Shown: positions 40,975-52,959 of the stretch, piece by piece
Layout of the letters: every line of letters starts with the position of its first letter
Position numbering within the stretch: the stretch's first letter is position 1
NCBI GenBank assembly: GCA_034231615.1
Contig: CM067317.1
Coordinates: forward strand, 49,186,282 to 49,250,281
Length of the DNA stretch: 64,000 nucleotides
Source: Meghimatium bilineatum
Lineage: Eukaryota > Mollusca > Gastropoda > Stylommatophora > Philomycidae
Direction: 5' to 3'
Program-made: the position numbers and the translations under genes
Notes under the pieces: model-generated
Databases searched by the model: none
Told to the model about the DNA's origin: nothing
The model's input: only the letters and a program-made list of their open reading frames with translations

Positions 40975-41680
40975 AGTGAATTCCAAACTTTCTTGTCCCG
41001 TAGACTGATATTTTTGCTTTTCCATAGACCACATGCTTGCATGTATTGAATTTTCCTAAACATATCAACTTCAAATGTGTTTTTGAAAACTGACACAGTG
41101 CTGCTCACTATGATTGGGTTTTTGTGTGTAGAGTGGACAATTGTAAAAAAAAAAAGAAAAAGAAGAACATGTACAATTTATATTCATCCCTTTATTACAA
41201 AGAGTAGGTCTCGTGCACCCCCAATTTTGATTCTCAATGATAACCCACCTGTAAGTAGATATCAACCCTTGGGGGATCCATATACACCAGATTGGGAACC
41301 TATTGTCTATATAGTCACAATTTGAAAGGAAATATACGTGCTCACTATGAAGTTATTGAAAGGTATGTATTTCTACCGTCCAGCGTGTAGCGGTGCTCAT
41401 CACATTTCTGTTATATTCTGTTTACTAATTCATTATGATAGCTAGAATCGATTTTCTCCGAAAATACTTGTTAGATCACATATATATTTTTGCATTCAAC
41501 TTTCAAATATTAATGACACTAACATTTTCTATTAATTTAATCAACATGTGCGATGGATGTTAGACATCGGCGAATTCTTTTGATGTTTTAGGACCATTAC
41601 AAATAAGTGTGGTAAACGTTTCTATTTTACAGTGCGCATGTGAATTTCTAGTTACATTTTACTCACAGCCGTTTCTGGAT
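40975..41680. other. No supported feature
   Basis: AT-rich sequence. A plus-strand frame of 82 codons at 41077-41325 starts within low-complexity lysine/arginine codons and matches nothing I recognise. Confidence 0.35.
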
Positions 41681-41689
41681 AATAGCCAG

Positions 41690-42780
41690 ACATAAATTGG
41701 AAAAAAGTCCAAAATGAGGCAATGAGAGCGGTTCCGGGGTGTACTAGAGATACACCCATTTCTGCTATGAGCTTTCTGCTTTATCTCCCCAGCATTAGAG
41801 TGCGACATCAGCTAGCACAAGTTAGGTCGTACTTTAAAGTGACAGAATACAACCACCCCCATTAAACCAACGTATAGATGAGTCAAATGGAAAACAAATC
41901 AAGCGTGGCAGATCATGGATGTCAGAGGCTAAAGACACACTGCAAAGAGTATGGGAATTGGAAGAAATAGGAAAGGGCAGTGAATGGGTGGATGTAGACA
42001 CCGAGAAGAAATCACTGACTAAAGTAATAATACAACTTGATAAAGCGTGTCGAAAATGGACGGCAGTCAGGGCTCAGGATAAAGCGTACGAACTCGCCCA
42101 ACTACACTCGAAACCACAAGACATAATTATATACACAGATGGCTCTGTTAGCAGAAACACAAATAAAAGCGTAAAAGGGTTTTGTTGCCTACAGAAATGC
42201 CGAGAAGTTGGTTGTGAAATTTTCAGCATACTCCACTGTCACATCGAACATGAGGATGGAGATAGAGGGAGCTACAGCATCACTTAATTTGTTGATAACT
42301 GATATATCAACACACTCGGTAATACTCACAGACATTCAAATCATGAAGCGCAAGATATAAAAGTTCATGCTAAGAATAGAACGGTGGGACTTATTGAACA
42401 ACTCAGTTGTACAGAGCATTACATGAATATACTTCCCTGGTCATGCTGTGGTCAGAGGAAACGAGAGAGCCGACTTATTGGCAGGCAATACGGCGATAGA
42501 CGGCACATTGCTGAGAAGAGATAAAACAGACTTAATGAAGGCAGTAATAAATTAATTTCAAGATGCAGATGATGTCAATGAGGATGAGAACGTACACATA
42601 CAGAGAATGTTAGAAATGGGAGTATTCAGAGGTGAGGGGAGGACAAGTAAATTTTTTTGGAAAGTTCCGAAGAGCACACAATCAACACATTACCGGAACT
42701 CTGAGTCTATATACACTGGGATGGCTGCTGGAGCGGAGGGCGGAGCACTTATGGGAATGCCCCGCGTGCTGTGAAGCCAG
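41690..42780 (+). pseudogene. LINE end of ORF2 with RNase H domain
   Basis: The series includes PSIRVRHQLAQVRSYFKVTE, RSWMSEAKDTLQRVWELEEI and IIIYTDGSVSRNTNKSVKGF, which holds the first RNase H Asp. After these come PGHAVVRGNERADLLAGNTA and TDLMKAVIN, then VHIQRMLEMGVFRGEG. Stops and shifts, for example at 42290 and 42553, break it. It belongs to the same family as 24001-24283. This is I/Jockey-type, not RTE, since RNase H is present. Confidence 0.82.
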
Positions 42781-42799
42781 TTTATAATCAAGAGTCAAG

Positions 42800-43400
42800 A
42801 ATCAACCAGACATGACAGGCCAAACAATTGCATGTATCGTCGTTTATATACAATCTGAAACGTAGCGCCAATATGCGACAGTTAGTCTCGCCCTTTCGTC
42901 ACCATTTGATTAGATCACCTCATCAGGGTGTCTTAAATGCACTGAATATTGTTAGATTGTGAATGGATTTGGATAAGGAGATATATTTGTTGCCCCTGTA
43001 CATACACTTAACGGTTTGCTCAACATACGCTTATTTATCCCTGGCTGTTAGCAAACAATTTTTAATATCTCCCGTCTTATGACTACGTAAAATATATCAA
43101 CCTTGCTTGATATGGGTACACTGAGTCCTTTCTCATCCAGAGGGAAAATTATTCTTTATTACGACCAAACTTCAATTTTGTTCGCTTCACTAGGTGATGA
43201 ATACCCCAATATAAATGATAAATACTTACATAGCGTTATTGAGATTCGAATGTTCCGTGCCAAAAATCTCTGCTAACATTTAGTTTGACAACTGACTGTT
43301 TCTGTGACGTCACATCATATCAGTTTGTACATCTGCATGTCTATCAATTCATACACCAACTAGCTAATTTGACAACATTTTTTGCTCTTTCTGTGAATGT
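42800..43400. other. No supported feature
   Basis: Nothing beyond ordinary AT-rich sequence is recognised here. Confidence 0.35.
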
Positions 43401-43404
43401 AAGT

Positions 43405-43686
43405 TCTTCTTCTTCTTCTGCGTTCGTTCTCAAACTCCTGCAGATTAGCAGGATGTATCCGGAGAACGGTATGCGTTGTGTCATGGTTTACAGCATTGCT
43501 GCGATTCTGCACCTTTAGGCTTGACACATCCGACTTCAGCATGTCTTTGGGTCACTGACCCTATATGGGATGCGACAGTCAACTCCAACCCATAACCTCC
43601 TTAGTCGCCTTTTACGACATGTGTGGAAGGTAAATAGTGTTGCTATTCTTTGCTCCCCTTTCGGGTCGCGGCAACACACTGGCGGA
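43405..43686 (-). mobile_element. SINE family 1, copy 5
   Basis: A complete minus-strand copy. The plus strand starts with a TTC run, then TGCGTTCGTTCTCAAACTCC, and ends with CGCGGCAACACACTGG. GAATGTAAGTT on the left and GAATTGAAGTT on the right suggest a decayed target duplication. Confidence 0.88.
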
Positions 43687-43976
43687 ATTGAAGTTCAACT
43701 CTTGTTTGCATCGTGACCACATATCAGCGTATTTAAATTGCATTGTCATGTGTGTGGGTCGTTTTGTATTGAAAAGTTACCGTAATAACAAATCGTAGCT
43801 TACAACTTTAAGTCTGATCTATAATATAAGGGAAAATGCCGTCACATATTATCAGTAACTTTTAAAAATTAAAATGGAAACATATGAATATTATGTTAAC
43901 ATAGTAAAACATGAATATTATGCTAGAAGTTATGTTGACATATTATAATTTCGATGGAAACCATCCTTATATTTTT

Positions 43977-44122
43977 CTTCAGGGTTCAGTCTCGAACTCC
44001 GGCTGGTTCTCTCGAAGCAGGACAATGGTCCTAGATTTCCAGCAGAATGTAGTCCAGAGAATGGAAATACGTTGTGTCGTCATTTTATTTGCGCCAATGG
44101 CCCGACACAACATCTTTGGCAG
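43977..44122 (-). mobile_element. SINE family 2, copy 4
   Basis: The plus strand has CTCGAACTCCGGCTGGTTCT, TAGATTTCCAGCAGAATGTA and TTTATTTGCGCCAATGGCCC, ending in the head CTTTGGCAG. The GAA tail is reduced to TTCTTC. Confidence 0.82.
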
Positions 44123-45390
44123 TATAATATTAATTCAAATTGAGTTAATATAATTTGTAAATAAAAAATATAGCATGCGACCTGAAATCAAATTTTAAAA
44201 AAGCAAGCTAACATGCTTTGAACATATAAAAAAAGACATTGGATAGATTAACTATGGTAAGAACACCGTAAAGAAAAAAAAATCAGGGTGCTCAAGACAG
44301 TGATGGATTCAAGGATATCGATAACATTTGAATATGCGACTTGCAAAGTAGGGACACTTTCACAGAAACAAGAGATTTACAGAGTGGAACTGAGAACGAT
44401 ATCATGTAAAATGGGAAAGATAAAGCCACTAAAGAAATATGCCACAAGGATCTGTGAACAAATACATTTGGTGAACATGACATTTTCAACGGTATAAAAC
44501 ACGTGACCTTCTAAAAACAAAACAACATTACATTTCTATGCCACAGAGAAAGGATTTGCAGCTGTGATAATAAGAGTTGCCTTAAATAGTTTGAAAGGAA
44601 ACATCTACCTGTGTTCACATATCTGTGTTCACCTATATGTGAACGTCTATCTGTGAACATACATCTGTGTTAATCTATCTGTGAACACCGTCATGTTAAC
44701 CAGTAGGATAACAAAATTCAGAAGTCCACAGATATCACCGTGGGCCAATAGTTAAAACATCAATAACCTTGATTTTTATTATTATAATAATCCAAAAATA
44801 TACTTAGTGATACTGCAATTATAAAAGTGAATAGCCAAAGTATCGATCCTTAGTTTGCGATATATTTAAACGGATGCTGTATGCTAGTATAATCATAGCG
44901 CTTATCAGACCGATTAGTCTAATCAACGATATTATTGATGGCATAGATATAGATTTTAATAGAAGTGGAAAATATATCGATACATAAACGGTAAAATGAC
45001 AACTGTAATACTATCGAAAGATGGAAAACTGATATCGGCTCAGCAACAGAAGGGTTTTATAGCGAGCCTGTAAGGATTAGTATTTTTTTACAATATATTC
45101 TAAAATATACGTCAGAGTTTAGTTTGTTAGTTATTCATTCTCGGCATGTGTATAATTTGGCTTATGATTTGTTAAATTGTGTTGTGTGTTTATTAGTGCA
45201 CGTTAGTACAGTTTGTCGTTCATTTTATTTACACATTATTTTATGCAATAATATAGCGTTGTAATGTTTACACGTTTGACGATGTAACCATGGAGAATGG
45301 TTAGAACACCAATCTCAAAATTGTGAAAAAAACCAGTGAAATTTCGTTAAGGAATTTTCTTAGGTAGACCGCCTCTGAAAGTAGATTTCT
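44123..45390. other. No supported feature
   Basis: AT-rich sequence with a short CATCTGTGTTCAC-type imperfect repeat at 44605-44695. No exon, RNA gene or known element recognised. Confidence 0.35.
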
Positions 45391-45391
45391 A

Positions 45392-45675
45392 GAAGATTTT
45401 CAAACTATTTAAAGCGGCCTTTATTATCCCAGCTGCACACTTCTTTTAGATTTTCAAACTATTTACAGCGATGTTTATTATCCCAGCTGTACACTTCTTC
45501 TAGAAGATTTTTAAACTATTTAAAGCGACTTTTATTATCACAGTTGTACACTTTATTATCACAGCTGTACACTTTATTATCACAGCTGTACACTTTATTA
45601 TCACAACTGTACACTTTATTATCACAACTGTAAACTTTATTATCACAGCTGTACACTTTATTATCACTGCTCTAC
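45392..45675. repeat. 21-bp tandem array with longer-unit start
   Basis: About 7-8 units of TTTATTATCACAGCTGTACA plus C at 45528-45675. They are preceded by three larger units with AGATTTTCAAACTATTTAAA at 45392-45540. The 21-bp unit seems to be amplified from the end of the larger one. Confidence 0.85.
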
Positions 45676-45910
45676 ATCTTTTCTCTGATTAGGAAGCTCC
45701 CTGACACTTATCCTTAAAGCCACCACTTGTATTTGATCTCCTCCCTTTGATGACTAGATTTAACTGCTGTATACTATTTGTAAAAAAACTGACATTCTTG
45801 TTTGTTTTATTTATTTAGCATAAGTCTAAACTACGAACAGTGACTGCAGATCTATATTTGTTTTCGTATTTAAATAACATGCCACGTTAGTTTTAGTTAA
45901 ATAGTTGGCA

Positions 45911-45962
45911 GCTGATCAAGCGGTCCATGATCTTTTGACCCAAGTTTTGGCTAAGTAACATG
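45911..45962 (+). repeat. Short dispersed repeat shared with 51337
   Basis: GCTGATCAAGCGGTCCATGA and TTTTGACC match GCTGATCCAGCGGTCCATGG and CTTTGACC at 51337-51380. Confidence 0.55.
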
Positions 45963-46009
45963 TATCTCCTTGGACAGGTCAATTGAGGTAAGAAAGAAAG
46001 TTCTTATAG

Positions 46010-46430
46010 AAAAATTATATAGAATCAGTTCTGATGTACGAAAGTGAATCTTGGCTAATCAGCAGACTAGGGAACATTTATGTAGTCAGCAGAAATATGG
46101 TTTTATAGAAGAATGTTACTAACACTATGGACATATACAATTCGCAATGAACATCTCTTGAAAGAAGTTATTTCAAAAATATAGCTGCTTACACATATCA
46201 GAAAGAGAAATCCATATTTTTGGGACACATCGAGAGAAGACGAAGAATGAAGAGCGAGTTGAAAAACGAGATGTACAGGGGAAGACCAAGAGAAAAGATG
46301 CTTGACAGCATAGCATTGTAGCATGGGAGAACTTCGGTATCGGAAATGATTCACAACACACGAAATAGAAGATTTGGAAAGACATAACAACAAATGCCAC
46401 AGTGCATGGACCATAAAAAGAAGATGGTGA
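46010..46430 (+). pseudogene. Degenerate LINE C-terminal fragment
   Basis: Frames show LMYESESWLIS, then KSIFLGHIERRRRMKSEL, YRGRPREKMLDSIAL and SEMIHNTRNRRFG. It ends in ACCATAAAAAGAAGATGG. Stops are scattered throughout. Confidence 0.7.
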
Positions 46431-46500
46431 GGTTTGCTGCTTTTAACAGCAGCTGTTAGTCCAATTTGACTATATCAGAGCATTTCAAGATAGCAAAAGA

Positions 46501-46676
46501 GAGGAGACCACAGCTCTGGTAATTAAGCCTCCACGACCACCAGAAATATATGAGTATACAATTGACACCCATTTAAAGATAAAATACAGAGGAGATCACA
46601 TATCTTGTAATTCAGCCTCTACGACCACTAGAAATATATGAGTATGCAATTGACATCCAGTTAAAGAGGTAAAAGG
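46501..46676. repeat. 88-bp two-copy tandem repeat
   Basis: The unit contains GAGGAGACCACAGCTCTGG and AGAAATATATGAGTATACAA. The two copies differ at several bases. Confidence 0.8.
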
Positions 46677-46739
46677 AGATATGAAAATAAATGGGAGATT
46701 TGATGACAAGTAACAAATGGTATTTTCCTTTAATTCGGG

Positions 46740-47860
46740 TAGGTTTCCCTAGTACGTGACAGCCTGTCTATCTGTCACGGGACATGCGGGTGTGTTGTGA
46801 TTTCGCCGAGACGATTGTCGCTCACGTCTATCTCGCACGAGGTGTTCCACCGTCTATGAACTTGCCTCGTGTAATTGGATGTACTGTGCCTGTGCACATC
46901 TGGTACTGAACCGTTTCTCATCTGCGAGCCTGGTTCCGTATCAGGAAGAACTCAACAGAAGAGTTGGACCTTTGCTCTTTCTTCTTCTTAGCTGAAATGT
47001 CGTTCACCGACATCGTTAACCCTTCGCTCAAGTTCTAGTCTCATACCGCGCGTTTGAGAGCAAAGCGTTATCGAGTTGAGCAGCCTTGTCCAAATAGCGT
47101 CTGAGCCCATCGGGTACTGAACCCTTTATTTCTGCAAGTGTTTTCCGGTATAGGAAAGCTTGACAGTAGAGTTGGGCCAGGGCTACCATCGTTGTCCCTT
47201 TTATGCCTGAGTCCATCAGATACGGAACCCTTTCTCTTCGCGAGGATATTTCCGGTATATGAAGGCTCGACATTATGCCAGGTCTTCTGGCTTTTTGCCG
47301 GACGCCCATGATTGAGTCTGGGTCTCTGCCTATAAGGAGCACAGGTAACTAGAAGCTCATCTCGAGCTGACAGAGTTTGTAGTTCCCATTTCCTAGGAAC
47401 TTTTCACTTTCTATTTTCAGTTTGTGCTGCTCTCTGATGCTGTTCTGCCCTTTCATTGTACGCAGTATGAAATCTATTCGTCGCTCGCCATGCATCTACA
47501 TTTTTTTTTCCTTTTTAATTGACCGCCCCTCCAATGTTCGGACTGGACTGACTAGCATCACTGTTTGACGACAGTGCAGCTTCTTGTGTTGGTGCTGGTG
47601 GTGTCGTAGATATTGTCTGTCTCTTATGCAGTCAAATCTCTTTCTATCTACTACCTCAACATTCTCGGACACGATCCCCAAATGATTTAGTAAGAATCTG
47701 CACGAGCTGCTGCATTTCTGTTTCCAGGGTGCTCAGCGAGGAGGTACATTTGGATCTTGGTTATCTGCTAACCCAGAGTCCGCCGAGAGTATTGCGTTCC
47801 CTTTGCACCCAATCCGAAGTATCTTTCATCTGAAATGACATTCATATCTAATGTCATTAA
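46740..47860 (-). other. GC-richer block of unknown origin with internal repeats
   Basis: It has three diverged repeats with GGTACTGAACC(C/G)TTT and TTCCGGTATA-like parts at about 46895, 47106 and 47210. Minus frames include 104 codons at 47028-47342 and a stretch with LETEMQQLVQILTKSFGDRV followed by a Ser/Pro-rich segment near 47560-47740. This looks like a decayed protein-coding element, but I cannot assign it. Confidence 0.35.
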
Positions 47861-48329
47861 TAATGAATGCCATTCATAACAAACAAATTCGTTTCAAATA
47901 TCGTTCATATCAAATGCATTCATACCAAATAAGTTAAACATATAACTGTGAAATATGATGGAAGAACTAGGTACGGGTAAAGGCAAGAGGAAACTTTTCT
48001 AAATTGTGAAATACCCAAAAATGGAAATAAATTATATCGGCTACAGACATGAGAATCACAAACCAGACTTTATATGGTTAATGATAAACAGCTAGAAGCC
48101 AGAAGTGATCGCTAGAGATGAGAATATATAGGAGGATATGGAGAGCATCATGGGACGAGAAGAAAACTAGCACAAGTTCTGATAACATTGCGTTATGAAA
48201 AGAATTATTAAAATAAATAAAAATCAATCGATCGAATACAGTAATTATGGACCTATTAAGAGCATATTTATACCATTACTATGATACCAATGCCAGTCTT
48301 GGCAACCGATATCTATACTTAAGAAAAAA

Positions 48330-48560
48330 TTGAGACTTGCGAAATGAAGTATCTAAGGAAGGCTATTGGAGACACAATATGTGACAAAAAGCGCAGTGAG
48401 AACATCAGAAAGAAGGTATCACATCATGCAATCGAATATATATATAGAGAGAAATAGATACAATAGTTTGGATATCTTATGAGAATGAACGATCAACTTC
48501 CCATAAGAACTTCTAACAACACGAAATCAGGATATAGAGACATGGGCACTAATAGGAAAA
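48330..48560 (+). pseudogene. Degenerate LINE C-terminal fragment
   Basis: The frame reads CEMKYLRKAIGDTICDKKRS, then ENIRKKVSHHAIEYIYREK and FGYLMRMNDQLPIRTS. This is the same layout as 15-434 but a different copy. Confidence 0.7.
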
Positions 48561-48574
48561 GATGTATCTACAGC

Positions 48575-48665
48575 ATCAATGACCATTTTGAATAAACATG
48601 ACTGCACATCAACCAGAGCATCACATCTGGCTGTGGAACGTAGACTACATGTTCGCAAACACTTA
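48575..48665. repeat. 90-bp dispersed repeat, copy A (copy B at 49960-50050)
   Basis: ATTTTGAATAAACATGACTG and GGAACGTAGACTACAT occur in both copies in the same orientation. The source element is unknown. 48670-49290 has no other feature. Confidence 0.7.
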
Positions 48666-49295
48666 CGGTAAGTGTGCAAGCTACGACAACACCTTATAGA
48701 CAATAGATACAGACGTGCTTCCAACCATCTGTCAATAGGAATATGGCCATATATGTTACTCATAGCAAATACTAATAATTTTCAGGTCTGAAATTTGTGA
48801 CATTTACATCAGGAGGTAATATCCACTATTATATAATTTTAATATCTCTGTTGTTTGAATCTGAAATTATACTGGCTGTGCTACTGTCCGTAATTTAACC
48901 TAACCCAACCAGGTACGACGTGTTGACAAAGCTCTTCAAAGGATTCTGTTATCTCTCACACTCGCATTACGAAACCGGTAGTGACGTTGAAATAGTTGGT
49001 TTTTGGTTTGATAAAAAGGGAACTTTTCCGGGAATTTAGAGGAATCAAATTAAAGTATTTGGAGTGTTCAATAAAATAAATGATGGCGGTAATCAGACTA
49101 TTTCTAGACGGCTCAATTATACACACAATAATACAGATAAATAATACCGAACTAGATTATAGTGGCAGTTATTTGCAGAAATTAATATTCCAGGCATCCT
49201 GGACATCAGTGCAACTCATTTTTGGTTCAGCTACTTAATAGGAAATATTAAGCACTCGATTTCAGTGCAAGTTGTTATATACGTATGTGTGTTCT

Positions 49296-49330
49296 TTTAT
49301 ACATATGTGTGTGTGTGTGGGGGGGGGGGT
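49296..49330. repeat. (GT)n(G)n microsatellite
   Basis: A TGTGTGTG run followed by ten or more Gs. Confidence 0.9.
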
Positions 49331-49394
49331 TAGCTATATGCATATAACATATATATTATAACATATAAGCTATATAACATATCAATTATTATTC

Positions 49395-49620
49395 TTCTAT
49401 GATCCATGTGGTGTGATGTTTGTTATCATATCTTTCCACATCCTTCTATTTCGTGTGATGTCAATCATTTTTGACACCGATGTTCACCAACGACACAATG
49501 CCAGGTTGTCAAGTCTCTTCTCTCGTGGATATACTATTTTTCTCTTCAATTCGGACAGTTACAATTTGTTCCATCTGTCATCTTCTTCATGATGTGTCCA
49601 AAATGTGAACTTTCTCTCCT
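49395..49620 (-). pseudogene. LINE C-terminal fragment
   Basis: It is similar to 31985-32260 in the same orientation: TTCTTCTATGATCCATGTGG start, TATCTTTCCACATCCTTCT, and the CACAATGCCAGGTTGTCAAG block. The frame is decayed. Confidence 0.55.
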
Positions 49621-49700
49621 TTGATGATGATTATGATGATGGATGTTCCTCCTTCGCAAGCGAAGATGAGCATGGCATGAAAAAAAACATTAAATGTAAT

Positions 49701-49704
<4 letters not shown>

Positions 49705-49743
<39 letters not shown>

Positions 49744-49802
49744 TATATATAATATATATATATATATTATATAATAGTATATATATAATAGTATATATAT
49801 AT
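49705..49802. repeat. (AT)n microsatellite
   Basis: About 100 bp of imperfect TA repeats. Confidence 0.93.
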
Positions 49803-49959
49803 AAAATTAAAATTGGTAATTAACAAATTTAGTTTGTGAGTTCGTAGAATACGTCTTTCTGTGATACGGGTAAGCAGCTCTATTTTAAATTAAATTCTTT
49901 CAAAATATCTTCATTACACTATCTATCTGTCCATGGTGTTGGAAAGGAAAATATGAATG

Positions 49960-50050
49960 GACAACATCAATACCATTTTGAATAAACATGACTGCATCTC
50001 AACCAGAGCAATACATCTGCCCCTGGAACGTAGACTACATTTCATAAAAC
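49960..50050. repeat. 90-bp dispersed repeat, copy B
   Basis: Partner of 48575-48665. The sequence after it, to about 50440, shows nothing I can assign. Confidence 0.7.
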
Positions 50051-50450
50051 TACATCTCTGCTGCCTTCATATAATGTTTCACTATTCCGATGATTGTCCA
50101 AGATTCACTTCTATACAGAAGAAGTGGTTCTACATTACTTCTAAGAACTCTCTTTTCCCAACTTCAACTGAGAAAGATATATTATATACACGATATTCTT
50201 CATCTTTTTATATGTTGCCTTTGCATGGACAACTCTATTTTTTTTGATGAATTTCTTTAATGAATCTACCATCACATGATGTTATTACGGCACCCGGATA
50301 TTTGAATGTTCTGACTAGATTCAAACTACTTTGATGGTTCGTTGTAGAGAATACTTAACTCCCAAAAAAGAGGTAAAACAGCAAGTCGCCGCTCCCCCTG
50401 CTAAAGATCACCAAAAATGTTAGAATCAAAAAAGAAAATGACGATATTAT

Positions 50451-50636
50451 ATGTTTAGAAACACCAACATTCCCTCCTCCAACCATTTCTTAGCAAAGTC
50501 ATTTTTTGCTGCATCTAGAGCGCAAGTGGGCAAGGATTATAAATGCCGTATTGAGAAATGTACAGCTTGTGGCCATCAGTTGAACGTATGGCGAGACAAT
50601 TGTGAGGAAAAACTGCACGTGTACTTTAAAAAATAA
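50451..50636 (+). CDS. Unassigned 61-codon open frame
   Basis: It ends ...GKDYKCRIEKCTACGHQ and LNVWRDNCEEKLHVYFKK. There are four Cys residues, three as C-x4-C-x2-C, which could suggest a metal-binding piece, but spacing fits no family I know. It could be a terminal exon, a transposon remnant or chance. Confidence 0.15.
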   Translation: MFRNTNIPSSNHFLAKSFFAASRAQVGKDYKCRIEKCTACGHQLNVWRDNCEEKLHVYFKK

Positions 50637-50701
50637 ACCTACAAGAATCGCATACACCTAACATTAACAAACAAAACTGGCTGATTTTATTTACATGTTT
50701 A

Positions 50702-51310
50702 ATGAACATAGGGCATAATAGAATAAGCACTTGTCCTCAAAGCAGCCACACCTATGTGCTATCTCCCCTTAAGTTTCTAGACATAAATCAAGATAACAAA
50801 GTAGGAAAGTTTGCTTTGAGCACAAGTATAATATATATTGTTTGTGTGCGTGTGTGTTTTTGTTTGTTTTCTTTCTTTTCGTAATTACTACTTCATTTTC
50901 TTAACCATTGTGCCTTTTTTAACTTGCGCATTAGATCTCTGACAATATGACGACGGTTAGGTAAAGCTCACTCGAACTAAGATCAGATATGCTAAACAGC
51001 TGATGTGCTGGACCAATTACCAACACTGCTTATAAACCAGCATCACAAAGTAGCTGCACTCTCCGATTGAAACCATATGAGGAAATGCTGCTGATAAATG
51101 AAGAGTGAACGCAGAAGACGAAGAAGAATACAAAATAGTAAGAAAATAAATAAGACAAGAGACCTTGTTGAAGACCTTATTGGAAGGGAATGTTAAAAAT
51201 ACGTTACCACAAATCAGACAAAGATAGAAGTGAGAAAGAAACATTGAAGATGTGAGAAATGACTGTGCCAGCGTGTGACAACGAGACAATAATTAGAGCA
51301 TGCCTTATCT
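50702..51310. other. No gene; SINE-tail and LINE scraps
   Basis: A GAGTGAACGCAGAAGACGAAG scrap at about 51103-51125 resembles the SINE 3' tail. GAGACCTTGTTGAAGACCTT at 51158 resembles the LINE end at 57800. The rest is unassigned. Confidence 0.4.
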
Positions 51311-51795
51311 TTAATGGTTGGTTGGTTGGTTGGTTGCTGATCCAGCGGTCCATGGGCTCATGCCCTTTGACCTAATGCCATTAGATGGCATTATATTGCT
51401 GGGAAGTCTGTGGAAATTCGGCCCACCCTGGGACAGAGCAGATAATAACTATCACACCTCCAGGAAGTTAGGTTTCAACCCTTTGCACTGCTCTAGCCAC
51501 TGTAGCCAAGATAGGGTTCACTGTGCTCATTCCCCGCCACCAATTGACTACTGGTTATGCCGAACTTCTCTATTGCTCCAGGCATACAACCTAAAAGTTC
51601 AAGTCAAAAGGATTGTCACGTCCTGAGTCACTGTGCCTCTATGATGGGCCTCAGCCATAGGAAAAACTGTGATGTCAGTTTCCTCCTCCTCAGTGCTGCG
51701 CAGTACATCTCTGGCTCCCTCCCAACCACAGACGGTGCATACACTATATTCAGGCAAACATGAAAAAACATTTAAACAACAATAAACAAAATCAT

Positions 51796-51938
51796 AACTG
51801 TATAGATGACATGCCATGAAGCTTCTATAAGAAGATAACCTCAATATAACGGCATATCATCATGCCACTAAGGTTTTCTGTTGCATGGATGGTATGTCTA
51901 GTGGGCCATTGGTGAGACCCACAGACGCAACCACATGC
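51796..51938 (+). repeat. 140-bp dispersed repeat, copy A, cut by the gap
   Basis: TCTAGTGGGCCATTGGTGAG and AGACGCAACCACATGC match 58706-58845 in the same orientation. 51320-51795 before it is a GC-richer, unassigned stretch whose start is shared with 45911. Confidence 0.75.
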
Positions 51939-52038
51939 NNNNNNNNNNNNNNNNNNNNNNNNNNNNNNNNNNNNNNNNNNNNNNNNNNNNNNNNNNNNNN
52001 NNNNNNNNNNNNNNNNNNNNNNNNNNNNNNNNNNNNNN
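51939..52038. other. Assembly gap, 100 N
   Basis: Exactly 100 N bases, the usual placeholder for a gap of unknown size. It follows a dispersed repeat and is followed by AT-rich low-complexity sequence. Confidence 0.98.
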
Positions 52039-52097
52039 ACTTATTATTACTGAAAATTATTATATACTGAAAATATTACTGAAAATATATATTACTG

Positions 52098-52135
<38 letters not shown>

Positions 52136-52380
52136 TGAGTATCTGCAAGAGATGGAGACAGACGACATGCTTGTTAAACACATTCATACGATTTATCTAG
52201 TGTTACTTGTCGAACGTTGATTTACATGTATTATCTAGTGTTACTTGTCGAACGTTGATTTACATGTATTATCCATATGGGCATTTATGAGTTTCATATC
52301 ACCATTAATTAATTCTACACTTCTTGATTCTTGATTAGAAATTCTACACTTCATGATTCTTGATTAGAAATTCTACACGT
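52098..52380. repeat. (AT)n run and two short tandem duplications
   Basis: An AT run is at 52098-52133. TTATCTAGTGTTACTTGTCG with AACGTTGATTTACATG is doubled at 52194-52272. ATTCTACACTTC(T/A)TGATTC is doubled at 52312-52375. Confidence 0.85.
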
Positions 52381-52521
52381 CATACACATGGAGTATACAA
52401 AGTCCATGTACACTCATTTGATGATGTGATGATGATGTTCGTCCGTCATACTCGACGATGACCAAAAACTCAATCATAATAATAATAATAACAATAAATA
52501 ATAAAAATCAATAGTGCGTTT

Positions 52522-52938
52522 TTAAATGGCTAACAAGTCCAATGCGCGCACAAAATGTTTTTTTCTACGTGCCCGCTTCTGTCTTGCAGTATCTTGTCTG
52601 GTCTCTTTCGCCGCTAGTGCTCCCGTTCTAATGCTGTAAAGCCATGCTGTTCTATCCTGAGCGAGGCTCTCCCAAGCGCCTACGTCAATGTTAAGATGTT
52701 TCAGTGATGACTTGAGCGTGTCTTTGAATCGCTTTTTTTGACCACCAGCTTTTCGAAATCCTGCCATGAGTGCTCCATAATATATTTGCTTTGGTAAACG
52801 CGAGTTCTCCATACGCACAAGAGAATACGTACGCATTTGCATTGGTAGTGGCACTACGTAATATGAATTGTGGGAAATAGTGCAGACCTGTGCGATTTTT
52901 TTAGTGCACATCAACTTTATAGGTATCCCATACAACAC
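52522..52938 (-). pseudogene. LINE C-terminal fragment, 138-codon frame
   Basis: The frame contains VRMENSRLPKQIYYGALMAG, GGQKKRFKDTLKSSLKHLNI and AWESLAQDRTAW, then ARQKRARRKKH. This is a widespread LINE C-terminal tail in fish and invertebrates. Upstream RT is missing. Confidence 0.85.
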
Positions 52939-52959
52939 AATTATCGCATTTCAATACAG

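Noticed and set aside
46103..46414. 103-codon minus-strand frame with hydrophobic stretches
   Set aside because: It is a shadow of the plus-strand LINE C-terminal fragment.
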